Assembly: GCA_021805025.1 (NCBI GenBank)
Contig: JAJZGF010000011.1
Span: 1 to 47,384, forward strand
Origin: Acidobacteriota bacterium
Lineage (GTDB): Bacteria > Acidobacteriota > Terriglobia > Terriglobales > Acidobacteriaceae
Direction: 5' to 3'
Length of the DNA: 47,384 nt
The notes below the pieces were generated by a model, which was given only the letters and a program-made list of their open reading frames with translations, did not search any database and was not told the origin of the DNA. Positions 26,056-36,286 of this stretch are shown one piece after another (position 1 is the stretch's first letter; each line of letters starts with the position of its first letter). The position numbers and the translations under genes are program-made.

Positions 26056-27378
26056 TTAGCTCTCGGCGGCGGCCTTGAGCGCATCATCGGGCTGCGGTCG
26101 CAGGGATGCCGAGTTCAGGCCGTCCACGCGGCGCAGGCTGGGGAAAAGGCCGGCCCAGACGCCGGCCACAACCAGAGCGCCAACGCCGCCGAAGATGGTG
26201 GCCCGCACCGCGCCCCACCACTGCGCCGTGACTCCACTCTCAAACTGGCCCAGCTCATTCGATGCGCCGATGAAGAGTGAGTTGACGGCGCTGACCCTGC
26301 CGCGCATCTCCTGAGGCGTAGCCAGCTGCAGCAGGGAGCCGCGGATGATGACGCTGATGGTGTCTGCCGCTCCGCCCACGGCCAGAGCGAGCAGGCTTAT
26401 CCAGAGGCTGCGCGAGATGCCGAAGAGGATGGTTGCGACACCGAAGATGCTTACACAGATAAACATCTTGCGACCGGCGCGTCGTCCGATGGGAAACCGC
26501 GCCATCACCAGCGACATGCTTACCGCGCCCAGGGCTGGAGCCGCGCGGAGCATCCCCAGGCCACGCGGCCCGGTGTGCAGAATCTCGCTGGCGAAGATGG
26601 GCATCAGGGCCACGGCGCCGCCCAGCAGCATGACAAACAGGTCGAGCGAAAAGGCGCCCAGCAGCAGCGGCAGGCTCCAGACATACTTGAAGCCCGCCAG
26701 CAACACCTGCATCGAGACGGCGCGATGCTCCATGCGCCCCGGCCGCACCGAGAGGCTGCCCACCAGCGCCAGAAACAAGAGCTCCGTGGCCACGGCGAAC
26801 AGGTAAACTACGCCGCCGCCTTCCAGACGGCCGGCGGGCCACCAACGGTCAAAGGGCAGCGTGAAGAGCACACCGCCGAGCGCGGGGCCGGTGATGTTGG
26901 CGAACTGGAAGATGGCGCCGCCCCAGGTGACGGCATTGACGAAGTGCTCTTCCGGCACGAGATGGGGAATGAAGGCGGAGCTTGCCGGGCCGGAAAACGC
27001 GCGGCCTGTGCCCACCATGAACAGTACCGCATAGATCGGGAAGATATGCTGCATGCCGCTGCGCGCAAAAACAACCAGCGTCACAGTGCAGAAGACCTGC
27101 AGCGTGTAACACAACAGGATCACGTGGCGGCGGTCGAAGCGGTCTGCCACATGGCCCGAGGGCAGCAGGAACAAGAGACCCGGCAGAAAGAGCGCCAGCC
27201 CCGTGTATCCCAGGTCGATGGCGCGGTGGGTAATCGAGTAGATTTGCCAGGCCACGGCCACGGCCTGCGCCTCGGCGCCTAGAATTACCGCGCTGCGCGC
27301 AAGCTGGTACCGCCTGAAGTCACTTGAGGCAAAAGCCTCCATGCCGCGCCGTTGCGGCTTTGGGGAAGGGGAATCCAT
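26056..27378 (-). CDS. MFS exporter, EntS-like (MFS_3)
   Basis: A 440-residue inner-membrane transporter of the major facilitator superfamily with about 12 helices. The loop 2-3 motif is SGHVADRFDRRHVIL, followed by GTGRAFSGPASSAFIPHLVPEEHFVNA, which is characteristic of the EntS/TMEM205-like exporters of siderophores, drugs or other small molecules. A second-half motif, LLQLATPQEMRGRVSAVNSLFIGASNELGQFESG, also fits. No siderophore genes are near, so the cargo is unknown. ATG 27378 is used; ATG 27342 is an alternative. It is divergent from the next MFS gene with only 75 bases between, which must hold both promoters. Confidence 0.88.
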   Translation of the reverse strand: MDSPSPKPQRRGMEAFASSDFRRYQLARSAVILGAEAQAVAVAWQIYSITHRAIDLGYTGLALFLPGLLFLLPSGHVADRFDRRHVILLCYTLQVFCTVTLVVFARSGMQHIFPIYAVLFMVGTGRAFSGPASSAFIPHLVPEEHFVNAVTWGGAIFQFANITGPALGGVLFTLPFDRWWPAGRLEGGGVVYLFAVATELLFLALVGSLSVRPGRMEHRAVSMQVLLAGFKYVWSLPLLLGAFSLDLFVMLLGGAVALMPIFASEILHTGPRGLGMLRAAPALGAVSMSLVMARFPIGRRAGRKMFICVSIFGVATILFGISRSLWISLLALAVGGAADTISVIIRGSLLQLATPQEMRGRVSAVNSLFIGASNELGQFESGVTAQWWGAVRATIFGGVGALVVAGVWAGLFPSLRRVDGLNSASLRPQPDDALKAAAES

Positions 27379-27453
27379 CTCTGAACACAGGTTATATCGT
27401 CGGGGCGGCGCACATGCTGGAACCGGCGAGGCGGCGCTGCATTATCCTGAGGC

Positions 27454-28680
27454 TTGGCTTCTCCGGTCCAGCCGCGTCCCGCGCCCAGCCACTGGGCCGC
27501 AGTTGCTGTGGCACTGTGCGGCGTCTGTGCGTTCCTTGAGCTCTACTGCACGCAACCGCTGCTGCCCATGCTGGCGCGGGTCTTCCACGCCTCCAAAACC
27601 GGTGTGGGCCTGACGGTTTCTGCCGCAACGCTGGGCGTGGCGCTCTCTGCGCCTATCTTTGGCGCGCTGAGTGAGCGGCTGCCGCGGAAGCGGGTTATCG
27701 TCGCCTCATTGCTGGGCATCTCCGTGCCGACGCTGCTGGCCGCCACCTCCACATCGCTCGCCCAACTTGTGTTCTGGCGGTTCCTGCAGGGCATTACCGT
27801 GCCCGGCGTGGTCGCCGTGGTGATCACGTACATCGGCGAGGAGTGGCCGCCGGAACGCGTCGCCCTGATTATGAGTTTCTATGTGAGCGGCACCGCGCTG
27901 GGCGGGTTTACCGGGCGATTCTCCGCGGGCATTCTTGCCGACTGGTTCAACTGGCGGGTCAGCTTTGTCGCTTTGGGAGCGGCCGCGCTGGCGGGAGCCG
28001 CGGGCGTGGCCGCGTGGCTGCCCCGCGGACGTCGTCGCGCCACGCCGCATCCTGAGCCCGGCACACTGCCCGCGTTTCCCTACCAAGTGCAGGCGCTCTT
28101 CCGCAGAAGCCGGCTTGTCGCTACCTTTGCCGTTGGGTTCAATGTCCTGTTTTCACTGGTCGGCGTTTTCACGTGGATCACATTTCATCTGGCCGCCGCG
28201 CCCTATCGTCTGTCCACCACTGCGCTCAGCTCGCTGTTCTTCGTCTACCTGGTGGGCCTGGTCGTTACACCCGTGGCCGGGTACATCATCACGCGCGTGG
28301 GGCTGCGCGTCGGCATCAGTGGAGCCATCTGCCTTTCCATTGCCGGCGTGCTGCTTACGCTGGCGCCCACGCTGCCGGTCATCATTCTGGGACTGGCCAT
28401 GCTTTCTTCCGGCGTCTTTGTGGCGCAGACCGCGGCCAGCACCAACCTGCGCGTGGCGGCCCCGGCAGGTGCGCGCGTGACCGCCGCAGGCCTGTACATT
28501 ACCTGCTACTACCTGGGCGGAACCGCGGCCGGCGTTGTCCCGGGCTTCCTCTGGACGCTTGGAAAATGGCCCGCCTGTGCGGCCTTCATCGTGGCGATGC
28601 AGATTGTCGCGCTGACCATTGCGCTGGTGAGCTGGGGGACACCGCGGGCGGACTCCGCCGCGGAGGCTTCCGCAGCCTGA
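27454..28680 (+). CDS. MFS transporter, YnfM/AraJ-like
   Basis: A 408-residue inner-membrane transporter with about 12 helices. ELYCTQPLLPMLARVF in the first helix region and GALSERLPRKRVIVASL as the loop 2-3 motif match the YnfM group of drug or metabolite exporters. RFLQGITVPGVVAVVITYIGEEWPPERV and SGTALGGFTGRFSAGILADWFNWRVSF are the next conserved blocks. The start is taken as TTG 27454, which has TGAGG very close; an in-frame alternative further in would cut the first helix. The substrate is not predictable. It is followed after 161 bases by a DHA2-type gene on the same strand. Confidence 0.85.
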   Translation: MASPVQPRPAPSHWAAVAVALCGVCAFLELYCTQPLLPMLARVFHASKTGVGLTVSAATLGVALSAPIFGALSERLPRKRVIVASLLGISVPTLLAATSTSLAQLVFWRFLQGITVPGVVAVVITYIGEEWPPERVALIMSFYVSGTALGGFTGRFSAGILADWFNWRVSFVALGAAALAGAAGVAAWLPRGRRRATPHPEPGTLPAFPYQVQALFRRSRLVATFAVGFNVLFSLVGVFTWITFHLAAAPYRLSTTALSSLFFVYLVGLVVTPVAGYIITRVGLRVGISGAICLSIAGVLLTLAPTLPVIILGLAMLSSGVFVAQTAASTNLRVAAPAGARVTAAGLYITCYYLGGTAAGVVPGFLWTLGKWPACAAFIVAMQIVALTIALVSWGTPRADSAAEASAA

Positions 28681-28841
28681 GACGCCGGCAGAATCCATGA
28701 ACCCCGGCGGCGTATAGGAGAATCTAACGTGGAGTATGCGGATCACGCGAAGTCTGTCAGGTCCGCAGAACGCCGCCACTTTCCCCGGCAACAGGACGCC
28801 AGGACGAATGCATCGCAGGACAAACGCATAAAGGAGACGTT

Positions 28842-30491
28842 TTGCCCGATACGAAATCCCTATCCCCGGCCGATACCGGAGCCCGCACCAAGCGGGTGGA
28901 CAATCCTAATCCTGTTGACCTTCATGCGCAGTGGAAACCTCGCGTCAATCCCTGGCTGATTGCGATGACGGTGGCTCTGGCCGCCTTTATGGAGGTGCTG
29001 GACACCTCGATTGCCAACGTGGCTCTGCCCCACATTGCCGGAACCCTGGGGGCCAGCACCGACCAGGGCACATGGGTGCTGACGAGCTATCTGGTTTCAA
29101 ACGCCATTGTGCTGCCGCTGGGCGGCTGGGCATCGAGTCTGATGGGACGGCGCAATTTCTTTGTCTTCTGCATCACGATCTTCACTATCGCCAGCTTTTT
29201 GTGCGGGGCGGCGCCCACGCTGCCTATGCTGTTGATCTTTCGTGTGATTCAGGGCGCGGGCGGCGGCGGCATGCAGCCCATGGCCCAGGCCATCATGGCG
29301 GACTCCTTTGAACCGCACAAGCGCGGGCAGGCTTTTGCGCTGTATGGGTTGGTTGCAGTGCTCGCGCCCTCCATCGGGCCGACACTGGGCGGCTGGATTA
29401 CCGACAATTTTTCCTGGCGTTGGATCTTCTTCATCAACATTCCGGTCGGCATTCTAGCCTTCTTCCTCGTTACCCGCATGGTGGAAGATCCGCCCTGGAT
29501 CAAGGCTGACCCTTCGAAGCTGCGCAACATGGACTACATGGGCCTTGCCTTTCTCACCATTTCCATGGGCGGACTGCAGATCATGCTGGACAAGGGCGAG
29601 GAGAACGACTGGTTCGCCTCTGGATTCATCCGCTTTTTTGCGGTCCTGTTCGTCGGCGGCCTCATCAGCCTTGCGATCTGGGAGTGGCGGCACAAGGACC
29701 CGCTGATCAATCTGAAGCTGTTCCGCTTCAGAAACTTTGCCATTTGCTGCTTCCTGATGATGCTGGTGGGCGGCGTGCTGAACGCGAACACTGTGCTGCA
29801 GCCCCAGTTCATGCAGGAACTGTTGGGCTATAACGCGACGACAGCAGGTCTCGCACTTACGGCCGGGGGCATCACTCTCGTCTTCGTGATGCCGTTTGCT
29901 GGCTTTGCCACCGGCAAGGTCTCAGCGCGGACGCTCACGCTGGTCGGCTTCACCCTGCTGGTGCTTACATTCCGCTATGCCGCCAATGTGACAACGCTGC
30001 AGATGAGCTTTGCACAGGCCTCATGGTTACGCGTGGTGCAGATGCTGCCGCTGCCCTTCTGCTTCATCTCCATTACCAACGCCGCTTATGTGGGCATGCC
30101 GAAGGAAGAGAGCAATCAGGTGGCCGGGCTTATCAACTTTGTCCGCAACATCGGCGGAAGCATCCTGATTGCGATTACCAACGCGCAGGTGACCAGTCGC
30201 GCCATGTGGCATCAGGCGCACCTGCAGAGCGCCATGCAATCGGCGTCGATTGCCTTCCAGCAGCAAACGCAGGCGCTCAGCGGCTTTCTGAGCGGGCAGT
30301 TTGGCAGCGCCAACGGCAAGGCCATGGCGATGGCCTCGATCTACGGCCAGCTCAACCAGCAGGCCCTGATGCAGGGTTATCAGGACGTGTATATGGAGCT
30401 GTCGTGGATGTCCACCGGCCTGATCGTGCTGGCCTTCATGCTGAACAAGAACCGTCCCGGCCAGGCCCCCAGCGGGGCGGCCGTGCATTAA
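28842..30491 (+). CDS. DHA2-family MFS drug exporter, EmrB-like
   Basis: A 549-residue, 14-helix proton-driven exporter. LDTSIANVALPHIAGTLG (helix 1), GRRNFFVFCITIF (loop 2-3), and the antiporter motif LAPSIGPTLGGWITD with NFSWRWIFFINIPVG are all present. The start is TTG 28842, supported by AAAGGAG at 28830-28836. EmrB proteins normally work with an EmrA-type membrane fusion protein and a TolC channel. No EmrA gene is adjacent, and the only TolC-like gene lies 4.3 kb on. A short frame from GTG 28729 with its own AGGAG overlaps the start and might be a leader, but it is weakly supported. Confidence 0.9.
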   Translation: MPDTKSLSPADTGARTKRVDNPNPVDLHAQWKPRVNPWLIAMTVALAAFMEVLDTSIANVALPHIAGTLGASTDQGTWVLTSYLVSNAIVLPLGGWASSLMGRRNFFVFCITIFTIASFLCGAAPTLPMLLIFRVIQGAGGGGMQPMAQAIMADSFEPHKRGQAFALYGLVAVLAPSIGPTLGGWITDNFSWRWIFFINIPVGILAFFLVTRMVEDPPWIKADPSKLRNMDYMGLAFLTISMGGLQIMLDKGEENDWFASGFIRFFAVLFVGGLISLAIWEWRHKDPLINLKLFRFRNFAICCFLMMLVGGVLNANTVLQPQFMQELLGYNATTAGLALTAGGITLVFVMPFAGFATGKVSARTLTLVGFTLLVLTFRYAANVTTLQMSFAQASWLRVVQMLPLPFCFISITNAAYVGMPKEESNQVAGLINFVRNIGGSILIAITNAQVTSRAMWHQAHLQSAMQSASIAFQQQTQALSGFLSGQFGSANGKAMAMASIYGQLNQQALMQGYQDVYMELSWMSTGLIVLAFMLNKNRPGQAPSGAAVH

Positions 30492-30599
30492 GGAGTCGCA
30501 GAGCAAGCCGCTGGAGTGCCTTCGGGAGCCCTCTGGCGCTAAGCCATGCACGGCGGTGAAGGGCAGCGGCTGAAGGCCACGCATGTTGGGAAATGATTT

Positions 30600-30623
30600 G
30601 GGGCACGGCTCAGGGCGTGCCCC
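30600..30623. terminator. Hairpin between convergent emrB-like and typA genes
   Basis: GGGGCACG (30600-30607) and CGTGCCCC (30616-30623) form a perfect 8-bp stem with an 8-base loop, placed between two convergent stops. Only short T runs follow on either side, so it may be a bidirectional or Rho-assisted terminator. Confidence 0.5.
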
Positions 30624-30663
30624 GGATTGTTTCAGGCGGATGCGCATGGACTGCGATACCGCG

Positions 30664-32481
30664 TTACTCGGCAGTCTTTTCCCAGCGCTTGGGGCGGCGG
30701 TTGGCCTGCAGGATTTTCTTGCGCAGGCGCAGGGACTTGGGCGTGACCTCGACCAGCTCGTCATCGGCGATGAACTCGATGGCCTGTTCCAGATTGAGCG
30801 CTTTGTAGGGCACGAGGCGGATGGCATCATCGGCGCTGGAGGCGCGCATGTTAGTCATCTTCTTTTCGCGAACGACATTGACATCGAGGTCGTTGTCGCG
30901 CGAGTGCTCGCCGACGATCATGCCCTCGTAGACTTCGACCCCGGGACCGACGAAGAGGATGCCGCGCTCCTGCAGCCCATTGAGTGCGTAGGTGGTGGTG
31001 GGGCCCTGGCGGTCGGAGATGAGTGCGCCGGTGGGGCGCTGCGGGATTTCGCCCTGATAGGGGATGTATCCGTCGAAGAGCGCGTTCATGACGATGGTGC
31101 CGCGCGTCTCAGTGAGCATTTCGCTGCGCAGGCCGATGATGCCGCGGCTGGGCACGCGGAACTCCATGCGCACACGGCCGGAGCCGTGATTGTGCATCTT
31201 GGTCATCTCGCCCTTGCGCGGGCCGAGCTTCTCAATCACGACGCCGGTGTAGGTCTCGGGCACGTCGATGGTGAGGCGCTCGACGGGTTCCATGCGCGTG
31301 CCGTCCACCATCTTGGTGACGATTTCAGGGCGGCCGGCCATGAGCTCGTAGCCTTCGCGGCGCATCATCTCAATCAGAATTGCAAGCTGTAGTTCGCCGC
31401 GGCCCAGCACCTTGGAGCTGTCGGGCGAGCCGGTGTCTTCCACGCGGATGGAGACGTTGGTGAGCAGTTCCTTTTCCAGTCGCTCACGAAGATTGCGGCT
31501 GGTGACGTACTGGCCTTCGCGACCGGCGAAGGGCGAGTTATTGACGCTGAATTGAATGGCGATGGTGGGCTCGTCAATGACGATGAGCGGCAGCGGCGCG
31601 GGGTTCTCAATGCCGGTGATGGTTTCGCCGATGGTGATGCCCTCAACGCCGGCGACGGCGACGATGTCCCCCACGGTGGTCTCGGTGGTCTCAATGCGCT
31701 TGAGGCCCGAGAAGGTGAAGAGTTTAGTGATCCGCGTCTTCATGAGCGAGCTGTCGCGCTTGGAGATGTTGACGTCATCACCGGCGCGAAGGGTGCCCTG
31801 GAAGACGCGGCAGATGGCGATGCGGCCGAAGTAGTCGGAGTAGTCAAGATTGGTGACCAGGATTTGTAGCGCGCCATCGGCATCGCCCGTGGCCGCGGGG
31901 ATGGTTTTCACAATGGCCTCGAAGAGAGGCTGCAGGTTCGTGCCCGGCGTGGCGAGATCCGTGGTGGCCGTGCCGGCCTTGGCGACAGCGTAGAGAACGG
32001 GGAACTCAAGCTGATGTTCGTCGGCGTCGAGATCGATGAAGAGGTCATAGATCTCGTTCAGCACTTCCTGGGGGCGGGCGTCGGGGCGGTCAATCTTGTT
32101 GATGACAACGATGGGCGGCAGCTTGGCTTCAAGCGCCTTGGCCAGCACGTAACGGGTCTGCGGCAGGGGGCCTTCGGCGGCATCGACGAGGAGCATGACG
32201 CCATCGACCATCTTGAGGGCGCGCTCAACTTCACCGCCGAAGTCGGCGTGGCCGGGTGTATCGACGATATTGATCTTGCCGCCTTCGAAGACAATTGCCG
32301 TGTTTTTGGCCAGGATGGTGATGCCGCGCTCGCGCTCCAGCTCATTCGAGTCCATCACGCGTTCGGCAACCTGCTCATTGGCGCGGAATGTGCCCGACTG
32401 TCGCAGCATGGCGTCAACGAGGGTGGTCTTGCCGTGGTCAACATGGGCGATGATGGCGATATTGCGTATCGTCTGGCTCAC
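30664..32481 (-). CDS. typA: Ribosome-associated GTPase TypA/BipA
   Basis: Translational GTPase of 605 residues that acts on the ribosome in assembly and stress adaptation. The P loop is AHVDHGKTT (12-20); [16 protein letters not shown] is switch [12 protein letters not shown] gives base specificity. Domain order is GTPase, beta-barrel, the two elongation-factor-like domains ([44 protein letters not shown]) and the BipA-specific C-terminal region ending [19 protein letters not shown]. The start is GTG 32481 ([14 protein letters not shown]), matching the family start, with AAGGA upstream; the frame open beyond it has no family counterpart. Confidence 0.96.
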   Translation of the reverse strand: MSQTIRNIAIIAHVDHGKTTLVDAMLRQSGTFRANEQVAERVMDSNELERERGITILAKNTAIVFEGGKINIVDTPGHADFGGEVERALKMVDGVMLLVDAAEGPLPQTRYVLAKALEAKLPPIVVINKIDRPDARPQEVLNEIYDLFIDLDADEHQLEFPVLYAVAKAGTATTDLATPGTNLQPLFEAIVKTIPAATGDADGALQILVTNLDYSDYFGRIAICRVFQGTLRAGDDVNISKRDSSLMKTRITKLFTFSGLKRIETTETTVGDIVAVAGVEGITIGETITGIENPAPLPLIVIDEPTIAIQFSVNNSPFAGREGQYVTSRNLRERLEKELLTNVSIRVEDTGSPDSSKVLGRGELQLAILIEMMRREGYELMAGRPEIVTKMVDGTRMEPVERLTIDVPETYTGVVIEKLGPRKGEMTKMHNHGSGRVRMEFRVPSRGIIGLRSEMLTETRGTIVMNALFDGYIPYQGEIPQRPTGALISDRQGPTTTYALNGLQERGILFVGPGVEVYEGMIVGEHSRDNDLDVNVVREKKMTNMRASSADDAIRLVPYKALNLEQAIEFIADDELVEVTPKSLRLRKKILQANRRPKRWEKTAE

Positions 32482-32654
32482 AGGTGCGGAGTTCCTTCTC
32501 TTGGGTTCGGCGTGAATGTCGTCAGGTTGGGGTATGCAAATGGCTTGATTCACCGCACAGTGCGGCAGTTTCTATTCTACCAGCAAGGCGGATTTGCGGC
32601 TTATCCTGGGCCCGGTTTCGCGGGATGCGCCGATTCGGTTACACTTTCGGCCTG

Positions 32655-33734
32655 ATGAGAAACGCTGCTGAATCACTTTTCTATCTATTGCGCCGCGTGC
32701 GGGCTGCGCGGTTTGCAGGTGTTTTAACGGCATTGCTTATGACGGCCTCTGCTGTGCTGGGGGCGAGTGCGCATGGCAAGGCCAACGAGCTGCGCATCTA
32801 CTCGATTGACGTGGAAGGCGGACAGTCCACGCTGTTGGTTGGGCCAGCGGGCACATCGCTGCTGGTGGATACGGGCTGGGGCGATAACAACGGTCGGGAC
32901 GCCGGGCGCATCGAGGCGGCGATGAAGGACGCGGGGGTTACGAAGCTCGACTATGTGCTGATTACGCACTTCCACACGGACCATGTGGGCGGCGTGCCGA
33001 ACCTGGTGCAGCGGGTGAAGGTGGGCGAGTTTCTGGACCACGGGGAGAACCGCGAGGACAGCGACATTACGCGCCACGACTATGCGGCCTACATTAAGGC
33101 GGTTGGCAAGACACCGCGGCGCATCGTTCATCCTGGCGACACGATCGACCTTCCGGGACTGACGACGATTGTGTTGACGGCTGATGGCGAGCACATTGCC
33201 GCGGTGCCGGGTGTGAAGCCGACGCCGAATCCTTATTGCGCGAGTGAGCCGAAGTGGGAGCTGGATACGACGGAGAATCCGCGCTCGACGGGCGTCCTGG
33301 TGCGGTACGGCAAGTTTCGCTTTCTGGATCTCGGCGATCTGACAAAGGCCAAGGAAATTCCGCTGGTGTGCCCGGAGAATCTGATTGGGCATGTGGATTT
33401 GTACCTGGTGAATCATCATGGATTCAATCTGTCGAACACGCGGGCGTTTGTGGATGCGATTCATCCAAGGGTAGCGATCATGAACAACGGCGCGCACAAG
33501 GCGGGCAGCCCGGAGGCGTGGCAGACCGTGCATGAGAGCCCGGGGCTTGAAGACCTGTGGATGGTGCATACGGCGGAGGACTCCGATGCCGCGCATAACA
33601 GCGCCGCGCCGCTGATCGCGAACCTGAAAGATGGCGCGGATGGCGCGTACTTCAAGGTGGTGGCTCATGCGGACGGCAGCTTCAGCGTGATGAACTCGCG
33701 GACTGGGCAGACAAAGGAGTATTCGGCGCAGTAG
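32655..33734 (+). CDS. Exported metallo-beta-lactamase-fold hydrolase (ComEC-like domain)
   Basis: A 359-residue protein with an N-terminal signal (about 18-40, ending GASAHG). The beta-lactamase fold is of the ComEC/Rec2 C-terminal type: LRIYSIDVEGGQSTLLVGPAGTSLLVDTG, then THFHTDHVGG with the metal-binding His-x-His-x-Asp-His, later VNHHGFNLSN. Stand-alone exported relatives hydrolyse phosphodiesters or remain uncharacterised. ATG 32655 is selected because the hydrophobic signal begins soon after; upstream sequence belongs to the typA leader. It is divergent from typA and is followed by the TAT-exported isomerase gene 62 bases on. Confidence 0.87.
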   Translation: MRNAAESLFYLLRRVRAARFAGVLTALLMTASAVLGASAHGKANELRIYSIDVEGGQSTLLVGPAGTSLLVDTGWGDNNGRDAGRIEAAMKDAGVTKLDYVLITHFHTDHVGGVPNLVQRVKVGEFLDHGENREDSDITRHDYAAYIKAVGKTPRRIVHPGDTIDLPGLTTIVLTADGEHIAAVPGVKPTPNPYCASEPKWELDTTENPRSTGVLVRYGKFRFLDLGDLTKAKEIPLVCPENLIGHVDLYLVNHHGFNLSNTRAFVDAIHPRVAIMNNGAHKAGSPEAWQTVHESPGLEDLWMVHTAEDSDAAHNSAAPLIANLKDGADGAYFKVVAHADGSFSVMNSRTGQTKEYSAQ

Positions 33735-33796
33735 CGGGACGGTTGCCGAGCGTCTTGAAAGCGAGACCTGTGCATGCAATGGATGGAGAGATGGGG

Positions 33797-34747
33797 ATGA
33801 TGTTATCGCGGAGGAGTTTTTTGGCGGGGATGGGTGCGGCGGCGGCGATTCCGGCCCGAGCGCTGGCGAGTTGCCCGTTTCGGGTTGCGGTGATTAATGA
33901 CGAAATTTCGCAGGACTTTGACCACGCCTGCTATGTGGCCGCGCATGACTTTGGCCTGCAGTGGATTGAGCTGCGCGGGATGTGGAACAAGAATATTACG
34001 ACGCTGGATGCGGGCGAACTGACGCAGGCGCGGACGATTTTGGCGAAGCACAAGCTGCGCGTGACGGACATTGCGAGCCCGCTCTACAAGGTGGATTGGC
34101 CGGGTGCGCCGTTGTCAAACCAGAGCGAGCGGCGGGACCAGTTTCACGCTGACTATGATTTCAAGAAGCAGGATGTGCTGCTGGAACACTGCATCGAGTT
34201 GGCAAAGACCTTCGGCACGGACCGGATTCGCTGCTTCGATTTCTGGCGGCTGGATGATGTGACGCCGTACCGCGCCGCGATGAATGAGACGTTGCGCAAA
34301 GCGGCGCGGCGCTGCGCGAAGAGCGATCTGATTCTGCTGCTGGAGAATGAGATGAGCTGCAACACTGCGACGGGCCCGGAGGCCGCTGCGACGCTGAAGG
34401 CAGTGACGGAGCCGAACTTCATGCTGAACTGGGACCCGGGGAATGCGGCGACGTTTCCGGGCAGCGATCCATTTCCCCAAGGGTATGACCTGCTGCCGAA
34501 GAAGCGGATCGGCCACTGCCATGCCAAGAATGTGGTGCGCCAGCCGGGCGGCAAGTGGGAGTGGGCGCCGGTGGGCACAGGCGTGGTGGACTGGGCGGCG
34601 CAACTTCGCGCGCTGGACCGCGACGGCTACCGCTATGCGGTGAGCCTGGAGACACACTGGCGCGGCGCGGGCACGCCGGAGGCGTCAAGCCGGATCAGCA
34701 TGCAGGGATTGAAGGCTGCGCTGGCCAAGGCGGGCACGGGCTGCTAG
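33797..34747 (+). CDS. TAT-exported sugar isomerase/epimerase-like TIM barrel
   Basis: A 316-residue protein with a textbook twin-arginine signal (SRRSFLAG, then AAAAIPARALA) and a xylose-isomerase-like TIM barrel. The metal ligands of that family appear in order: Glu in LLLENEMS, Asp in NWDPGNA, His in GHCHAKN and Glu in SLETHW. This suggests a metal-dependent isomerase or epimerase acting on a sugar in the periplasm. GGAGAG precedes ATG 33797; the neighbouring ATGs at 33791 and 33800 are possible. It is probably co-transcribed with the hydrolase upstream, and is the first of five TAT-signal proteins in the next 9 kb. Confidence 0.87.
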   Translation: MMLSRRSFLAGMGAAAAIPARALASCPFRVAVINDEISQDFDHACYVAAHDFGLQWIELRGMWNKNITTLDAGELTQARTILAKHKLRVTDIASPLYKVDWPGAPLSNQSERRDQFHADYDFKKQDVLLEHCIELAKTFGTDRIRCFDFWRLDDVTPYRAAMNETLRKAARRCAKSDLILLLENEMSCNTATGPEAAATLKAVTEPNFMLNWDPGNAATFPGSDPFPQGYDLLPKKRIGHCHAKNVVRQPGGKWEWAPVGTGVVDWAAQLRALDRDGYRYAVSLETHWRGAGTPEASSRISMQGLKAALAKAGTGC

Positions 34748-34813
34748 GGCTGTCCAGGGCAGTTTTTAACCAGGAATGGAATCCTTCGGCTCCCTCGGAC
34801 ATCTGAGAGAATA

Positions 34814-36286
34814 ATGGTTGTGAGTGGAGCTGTGTCTTTATCTATCCGCCGGGTAAAGGCGCCGGCGATGGTTGCGATTCTGGCGGTTGTGGGAGCCGGA
34901 GCACTGGCACGCGGCCAGATGGCCAATCCCAGCTCAGCGGACAATCCATTTTTTGGCAGCGTCACGGCGCGCCCGGTGGCAGACGCGACGTTGAGGCTCT
35001 CGCTGGACGATGCGGTGCGGATGGGTCTGGAAAACAATCTGGGCCTGAAAGAAGCCGAGAACGCAGAGAAGATGATCCACGGTGAAAAGAACACTGCTTT
35101 GCAGGAGTTTTTGCCGACCGTTACGCTGAGCGGCGGAACCGGTATCTTTCAGCATGACCTTGTTGCGCAGGGGTTTGGACCCAGCGTCATCAAGCAGTTT
35201 GGCGCGTTTTTCCCCGGCGGGATCGTGCCGGCAGGTTTGTCGTTGATTACGCGCGACGACCTGACGCAGGGCCAGATCAACTTTAACCAGACGTTATTTT
35301 CCGGCCCCGTGATCGCGGGCTGGCACGCGGCCGGCGCGGCAGTGCGCTCGGTGTACTTTGCCAAGATGACGGCGCGCGGCAATGTGGTGCAGGATGTGGC
35401 AACAGCGTATCTGCACGCCATTGCGTCGGGCAGTGAGGTGGATAACACGATCGCGCTGGAGGCTGCCGACCAGGTGCAGGAGGACCAGGCCCATGCGGCG
35501 CATGAGGCAGGAACAGCTTCCAATCTGGATGAGCTGCGGGCGCGGGTGCAGTTGCAGGCCCAGAGGCAGGCGCGGATTGCGGCGGAGAATGTGCATGAGA
35601 AGGATCTGATCCTGCTGAAGCGCGAGATAGGCCTCGATCCTGGGCAAAAGATTGCACTCACTGATCCTGTGCCCTACAGCGATCTAGCATCGGATACGCA
35701 GCAGGAAGTGCTGGCTACGGCGTACAAGGATCGCCAGGATTACCAGAATCTGCAGAATCAGCTGGTCGAGTTTCGCGCGGCCCATTCGGCATATCGCAGC
35801 CAGCGGCTTCCCAAGCTGAGCTTCAGCGGCTTCTGGGGCGTGGATACGGTGAATGGTGCGGGCACGCACGGCAACTTTGCGGCCGTGGGAACGCTCAGCG
35901 TGCCGATTTTCAAGGAGGCGAGCCTGCGCGGCGATGAGGATGCCTCCGCGGCCCAACTGGCAAATATTCGTTCGCAGCTGGATGACCTGCGAATTCGCAT
36001 CGACCAGCAGGTACGAGACGCGCTGCTTGATGTGAATGCCGCGGCGAAACTGGTGGAGGTGGCGCGGTCCAACGTCGCGCTTGCGACGCGGGCCCTGGGC
36101 GACGAGACAGACCGCGTCCATGCGGGTGTGGATGACAATCTGCCGCTTGTGACGGCGCAGGCGTCGCTGGCGGCTGCCGAAAGCAATCTGGTGGAGAGCC
36201 TTTACCAGTACAACGTGGCCAAGCTTTCGTTGGCGCGCTCAGCCGGCGTGATTGAAACACAGTATAGGGAATATCTCGGCCGGTAG
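34814..36286 (+). CDS. TolC-like outer-membrane efflux protein
   Basis: A 490-residue protein with a signal segment (about 17-34, ending ARGQ) and two repeats of the outer-membrane efflux protein domain. LSLDDAVRMGLENNLGLKEAE begins the first, ENVHEKDLILLKREIGLDPGQ and KDRQDYQNLQNQLVEFRAAHSAYRSQRLPKLSFSG mark the middle, and LVTAQASLAAAESNLVESLYQYNVAKLSLARSAG closes the second. Such proteins form trimeric channels through the outer membrane, which confirms a two-membrane organism. No membrane fusion protein or inner-membrane pump is adjacent. It might serve the EmrB-like exporter upstream, or be independent. Confidence 0.9.
   Translation: MVVSGAVSLSIRRVKAPAMVAILAVVGAGALARGQMANPSSADNPFFGSVTARPVADATLRLSLDDAVRMGLENNLGLKEAENAEKMIHGEKNTALQEFLPTVTLSGGTGIFQHDLVAQGFGPSVIKQFGAFFPGGIVPAGLSLITRDDLTQGQINFNQTLFSGPVIAGWHAAGAAVRSVYFAKMTARGNVVQDVATAYLHAIASGSEVDNTIALEAADQVQEDQAHAAHEAGTASNLDELRARVQLQAQRQARIAAENVHEKDLILLKREIGLDPGQKIALTDPVPYSDLASDTQQEVLATAYKDRQDYQNLQNQLVEFRAAHSAYRSQRLPKLSFSGFWGVDTVNGAGTHGNFAAVGTLSVPIFKEASLRGDEDASAAQLANIRSQLDDLRIRIDQQVRDALLDVNAAAKLVEVARSNVALATRALGDETDRVHAGVDDNLPLVTAQASLAAAESNLVESLYQYNVAKLSLARSAGVIETQYREYLGR

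Noticed and set aside
28729..28959. Short frame from GTG with AGGAG overlapping the EmrB-like start
   Set aside because: It could be a leader peptide, but it has no recognisable content and runs into the transporter gene in another frame.
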